8,954 bases of DNA from NCBI GenBank assembly GCA_903929655.1, contig CAIYVS010000122.1, positions 1-8,954 of the forward strand. Reading direction: 5' to 3'. The DNA comes from an uncultured Bacteroidota bacterium (GTDB lineage: Bacteria > Bacteroidota > Bacteroidia > Chitinophagales > Chitinophagaceae). The translations under genes were made by a program, and so were the position numbers. The notes under the pieces are model-generated. The model worked only from the letters and a program-made list of their open reading frames with translations, made no database searches and was not told the DNA's origin. Of the stretch, positions 6,631 through 8,954 are shown piece by piece. The number at the start of each line of letters is the position of its first letter. The first letter of the stretch is position 1.

Positions 6631-6711
6631 TAATATTGTGGTAGGATTGTATTTACTAACCCATCCTTTATAAGAGTCCGGCAGTTTACAACACTTGCCG
6701 GACTTTTTTTT
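6631..6711 (+). ncRNA. Candidate small RNA ending at a strong terminator
   Basis: TAATATTG (6631-6638) is one mismatch from TAnnTTTG. About 70 bases later there is a strong intrinsic terminator (6675-6711). The segment between has a small inverted repeat (AGGAT 6643-6647 with ATCCT 6663-6667). No reading frame fits. The terminator is almost 200 bases past the batC stop, far for an operon end, so a separate short transcript is a reasonable guess. It could equally be the tail of the bat transcript. I do not recognise an RNA family. Confidence 0.3.
6675..6711 (+). terminator. Intrinsic terminator
   Basis: AGTCCGGCA (6675-6683) pairs with TGCCGGACT (6696-6704) as a perfect nine-pair, G/C-rich stem over a 12-base loop, followed at once by a run of T to 6711. 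It is the clearest terminator in the window. It ends either the bat transcript or a small RNA that starts near 6645. Confidence 0.85.
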
Positions 6712-6799
6712 AGCCTTATAAGACCATTGCCGGCAGCGCATTTCACAACAAACATTTTTTTGCAAAACTGATTTCTGTTTTTTCAGAATAGTATTTTTA

Positions 6800-6866
6800 C
6801 AGGAAAGAACTCAGTAAGCCATCGGCGTGAAAAAATGTCCATTTGCATTCTTTCATGTCTTTCCTG
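6800..6866. repeat. Long interrupted hairpin
   Basis: The outer arms CAGGAAAGA (6800-6808) and TCTTTCCTG (6858-6866) are perfect complements. Inside, CGTGAAAAAATG (6826-6837) pairs with CATTCTTTCATG (6846-6857) with one mismatch and one wobble, over an 8-base loop. The 3' arms are contiguous, and 17 unpaired bases (6809-6825) bulge out on the 5' side. No T-tract follows on the + strand, so it is not a terminator. It may be a structured RNA element or the remnant of a small inverted-repeat element. Confidence 0.45.
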
Positions 6867-7102
6867 CAAAAAAACCGGCCATACTAACTCATGATTTTTA
6901 AAGTCCCTGATAAGTAAACTTCTGCAGGCATACTAATTCCCATGTCTGCCATAAAGTATGCGCCTGGAAAAACAAAACACCCAGGTCTCATCCGCTGCGG
7001 AAATATAACAGCCGGGGAATAAGACTAAGGTTTTGGGAAGGAGAATACTATATATGATGCCCGTAAACCGGCATTAATATGTAAACTTGTGTTATAATAA
7101 CA

Positions 7103-7112
7103 GATAATTATC
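7103..7112. promoter_or_regulatory. 10-bp palindrome upstream of the adk promoter
   Basis: GATAATTATC is a perfect dyad centred about 40 bases upstream of the adk -7 element. Such A/T palindromes arise easily by chance, so it is only a possible operator. Confidence 0.2.
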
Positions 7113-7143
7113 ATACTTTTCATAGCTTTTCGGCTGGCTTGGC

Positions 7144-7151
7144 TATTTTTG
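7144..7151 (+). promoter_or_regulatory. -7 element of the adk-obg transcript
   Basis: TATTTTTG matches TAnnTTTG exactly, 25 bases before the adk ATG. The -33 region around 7115-7130 has T-runs but no TTG at the ideal spacing. It is the only good promoter match I see between the terminator and adk. Confidence 0.6.
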
Positions 7152-7176
7152 CACTGTTAAAAACATTTTAAGATTT

Positions 7177-7758
7177 ATGTTCAATTTAGTTTTATTTGGT
7201 CCTCCCGGTAGTGGTAAGGGTACACAATCAATAACCATTGCAAGCACTTATCATCTTCAGCATATATCAACCGGCGATTTGTTACGTGATGAGGTAGAAA
7301 GACAAACAGCTCTTGGTGTGGAAGCAAAGAAATATATGGACCAGGGTTTATTGGTTCCGGATGAAGTGGTTATTGGGATGATCAGCAGCAAAATAGATGA
7401 ATCACAGGACGCACGTGGTTTTATCTTTGACGGCTTTCCACGCACTAAAGCACAGGCCGAAGCACTGGATAAATTACTGGAGTTCAAGAATACAAAGATC
7501 GATCTTGTTTTGGCACTCGATGTTCCTGAAGCAGAATTAATAAAACGCCTGGTAGGACGTGGGGCCAGCTCAGGCAGAAGCGATGATAATGAAGAAGTAA
7601 TTACCAAAAGGATCAAAGAATACCATTCTAAAACAGAACCCGTAGCCAATTATTATGATGCACATGATAAATTGGAGCGTGTGAAAGGAGATCACAGCAT
7701 AGAAGATACTTTCAAACTGCTTGCCAGGCATATTGAAAAATACCTGCTGCCTGCATAA
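7177..7758 (+). CDS. adk: Adenylate kinase
   Basis: Catalyses ATP + AMP to 2 ADP in the cytoplasm, setting the adenylate balance. The 193-residue product is complete. It has the P-loop GPPGSGKGTQ (8-17), the AMP-binding region about 30-60 (STGDLLRDEV, GLLVPDEVV), the signature GFIFDGFPRT (81-90), and the arginines of the lid and catalytic core in RLVGRGASSGRSDDN (124-138) and ITKRIKEYH (142-150). The lid is the short form without the zinc-binding cysteines, as expected for a roughly 190-residue enzyme and usual in Bacteroidota. The ATG at 7177 is firm: the second residue already leads into the first beta strand. It has its own promoter and is followed closely by obg, so the two are probably cotranscribed. 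Confidence 0.97.
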   Translation: MFNLVLFGPPGSGKGTQSITIASTYHLQHISTGDLLRDEVERQTALGVEAKKYMDQGLLVPDEVVIGMISSKIDESQDARGFIFDGFPRTKAQAEALDKLLEFKNTKIDLVLALDVPEAELIKRLVGRGASSGRSDDNEEVITKRIKEYHSKTEPVANYYDAHDKLERVKGDHSIEDTFKLLARHIEKYLLPA

Positions 7759-7808
7759 GGAAAGATGTGAATACAGTTTAAGTGAACAGTGATTTAATAA
7801 GCGCGAAA

Positions 7809-8804
7809 GTGGAAAAAGGAAATTTTGTTGATTATATACGTTTGTTTGGCCATTCCGGTAAAGGAGGGGCAGGAAGTTCTCATTTTGCGCGTACCAAATT
7901 TAACCCGATGGCCGGCCCTGACGGAGGAGACGGAGGACGTGGGGGGCACATCATATTAAAGGGCAATGGGCAATTGTGGACCTTGATACATTTACGGTAT
8001 CGCAAAAATATTATTGCCGATGATGGCGAGAATGGCAGTAAAAATAAATGCTCGGGCAAAGAGGGGGAAGATGTAATTATAGAAGTACCCTTAGGCACCA
8101 TTGCAAGGGACGAGGAGACCGGTGAACAGGAAGCCGAGATGCTTGAAGATGGACAGGAGATCATATGGCTGAGGGGAGGACGTGGGGGTTTAGGCAATTG
8201 TAACTTTGCCACACCTACCAACCAGGCACCCGAATACGCGCAGCGGGGCGAAATGGGTACAGAAGGCTGGAAATCGCTGGAGTTAAAAATACTGGCTGAT
8301 GTAGGCCTTGTAGGTTTTCCAAATGCAGGTAAATCAACTTTATTATCTGTAATTAGCGAAGCCAAACCTAAAATTGCAGATTACGCATTTACCACACTGA
8401 TACCCCAGTTAGGTATAGTTCCTTACAGGGACAACAAGTCATTCTGTATGGCCGATCTCCCTGGTATCATAGAAGGGGCAGCAGAAGGGAAAGGATTGGG
8501 ACATCGCTTTTTGAGGCATATAGAACGCAATTCAGTTTTGTTATTCATGATCCCGGCAGACAGTAATGATCATGCAAAGGAGTTTGAGATACTACTGAAT
8601 GAACTGGAGCAGTACAACCCTGAACTACTGGATAAAAAGATCCTGATTGCAATAAGCAAAAGCGATATGCTGGATGAAGAACTGAAACAGGCCATTACAG
8701 AAACCCTGCCAAAAGGCTATCCTCATTTATTCATCTCATCCCTCACCAACCAGGGAATTAATGAACTAAAGGATGCCTTGTGGAAAGCTTTGACTGAGGA
8801 ATAA
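7809..8804 (+). CDS. obgE: Obg/CgtA GTPase
   Basis: A large GTPase linked to late 50S ribosomal subunit assembly and stress control. I choose the GTG at 7809 (331 residues, reading VEKGNFVDYIRL) because Obg proteins normally begin within a few residues of NFVDY. An upstream in-frame GTG at 7782 would add nine residues and cannot be excluded. The glycine-rich Obg domain covers about 1-160 (GKGGAGS, GPDGGDGGRGG, RGGRGGLGN). The G domain follows with G1 GFPNAGKST (169-177), switch T195, G3 DLPG (216-219), a G4 that reads SKSD (283-286) instead of NKxD, and a G5 around SSLT (310-313). No C-terminal OCT domain is present, which fits the length. The G4 serine is a change in the guanine-specificity motif that I believe also occurs in related Bacteroidota Obg proteins. 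It lies 50 bp after adk and is probably in the same operon. Confidence 0.95.
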   Translation: MEKGNFVDYIRLFGHSGKGGAGSSHFARTKFNPMAGPDGGDGGRGGHIILKGNGQLWTLIHLRYRKNIIADDGENGSKNKCSGKEGEDVIIEVPLGTIARDEETGEQEAEMLEDGQEIIWLRGGRGGLGNCNFATPTNQAPEYAQRGEMGTEGWKSLELKILADVGLVGFPNAGKSTLLSVISEAKPKIADYAFTTLIPQLGIVPYRDNKSFCMADLPGIIEGAAEGKGLGHRFLRHIERNSVLLFMIPADSNDHAKEFEILLNELEQYNPELLDKKILIAISKSDMLDEELKQAITETLPKGYPHLFISSLTNQGINELKDALWKALTEE

Positions 8805-8859
8805 AAGTTTTAGCCTATTAAATTTTCATAGAACTGATGCTACAAAAACATAATTTTAA

Positions 8860-8887
8860 CCCAGATTTTGCAGTTGAATAAAATCTG
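8860..8887. repeat. Possible IS terminal repeat with internal dyad
   Basis: CCCAGATTTTGCAG (8860-8873) resembles, from memory, the left inverted repeat of the IS1380-family element ISEcp1 (CCTAGATTCTACGT), notably the CC-AGATT core. Within it CAGATTTT (8862-8869) is mirrored by AAAATCTG (8880-8887) over a 10-base loop. It lies about 50 bp after the obg stop and about 37 bp before a transposase-like start. The other end and any target duplication are outside the window. Confidence 0.35.
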
Positions 8888-8909
8888 ACAGCATGTCGTA
8901 TTTTTAGGT

Positions 8910-8954
8910 ATGAGTCTTCGCCATCAATATGTAGATCAGCCTGTAACCCCTTGG
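8910..8954 (+). CDS. Start of a probable IS1380-type transposase, cut by the window edge
   Basis: Fifteen codons from the ATG at 8910 read MSLRHQYVDQPVTPW and run off the edge. The VDQPVTPW stretch looks like the start of IS1380-group transposases, in which a short strand is followed by (I/V)T-x-x-G-G. Together with the terminal-repeat-like sequence just upstream, it suggests an insertion sequence next to obg. The evidence is short, so another protein family is possible. Confidence 0.4.
   Translation, partial: MSLRHQYVDQPVTPW

Larger units (their letters stand above)
6712..7143. other. Gene-free region before adk
   Basis: No convincing reading frame on either strand; the ATG at 6835 gives only 19 codons. 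It holds the interrupted hairpin at 6800-6866 and several small inverted repeats: TTCTG/CAGAA at 6773-6788, CCTGG/CCAGG around 6963-6984, and ATGCC/GGCAT around 7056-7074. There is also a 10-bp palindrome at 7103-7112. Composition resembles the rest of the window. It may be regulatory, hold an untranslated RNA, or be decayed sequence. Confidence 0.5.

Noticed and set aside
6553..6765. 70-codon minus-strand frame in the batC-adk gap
   Set aside because: Lysine-rich because it reads T-runs and the terminator in reverse; no motif, and it crosses a strong intrinsic terminator.
7257..7649. 130-codon minus-strand frame opposite adk
   Set aside because: Antisense of a complete, conserved kinase, with no domain of its own.
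7880..8365. 161-codon minus-strand frame opposite obg
   Set aside because: S/P-rich translation produced by the antisense of the glycine-rich Obg domain.
8862..8887. Hairpin as terminator of obg
   Set aside because: The 8-bp stem is A/T-rich and is followed by ACAGCATG rather than a T-run; an IS-end role fits better.

Overview
The window looks like chromosomal DNA from a member of the Bacteroidota, most likely the Chitinophagales/Chitinophagaceae (lineage is an inference). The signs are a TonB-dependent receptor with an N-terminal carboxypeptidase-like domain, Bat 'aerotolerance' proteins, few Shine-Dalgarno sequences, A/T-rich start regions, and several -7 elements matching the Bacteroidota consensus TAnnTTTG. 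The odd length, with one end in a broken WG-repeat gene and the other in what looks like an insertion-sequence end, suggests a short assembly contig that stops at a repeat.

Left part (1-3323). A WG-repeat protein gene (+) runs head-on into a TonB-dependent receptor gene (-). Both lose their 3' ends at the same place, about 440-456, so this is a deletion/rearrangement junction or an assembly misjoin. Upstream of the receptor, on the same strand, is a Crp/Fnr-family regulator. Between the two lie one perfect and one near-perfect FNR-type box (TTGAT-N4-ATCAA). The regulator's recognition helix carries the ExxSR pattern that reads TTGAT in FNR, so a regulator-target pair can be proposed from sequence alone.

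Middle part (3324-6481). A divergent intergenic region with a 14-bp perfect palindrome separates the regulator from an exported C1B (bleomycin hydrolase-like) cysteine peptidase. After it come batB (membrane-anchored von Willebrand A protein) and batC (exported TPR protein), coupled by an ATGA start/stop overlap. The usual partners batA, batD and moxR are not in the window.

Right part (6482-8954). A gene-free stretch of about 700 bp holds a strong intrinsic terminator that may end a small RNA, a long interrupted hairpin, and a good promoter for adk. Adenylate kinase (adk) and the Obg GTPase gene follow closely, probably as one transcript. The last 45 bases begin a reading frame that looks like a transposase N-terminus. 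It is preceded by a sequence resembling an IS1380-family terminal repeat.

Most of the window is ordinary housekeeping or typical Bacteroidota content; I see no clear undescribed multi-gene system. The items most worth a second look are the double-truncation junction, the FNR-box/regulator pair, and the small-RNA and hairpin candidates before adk.
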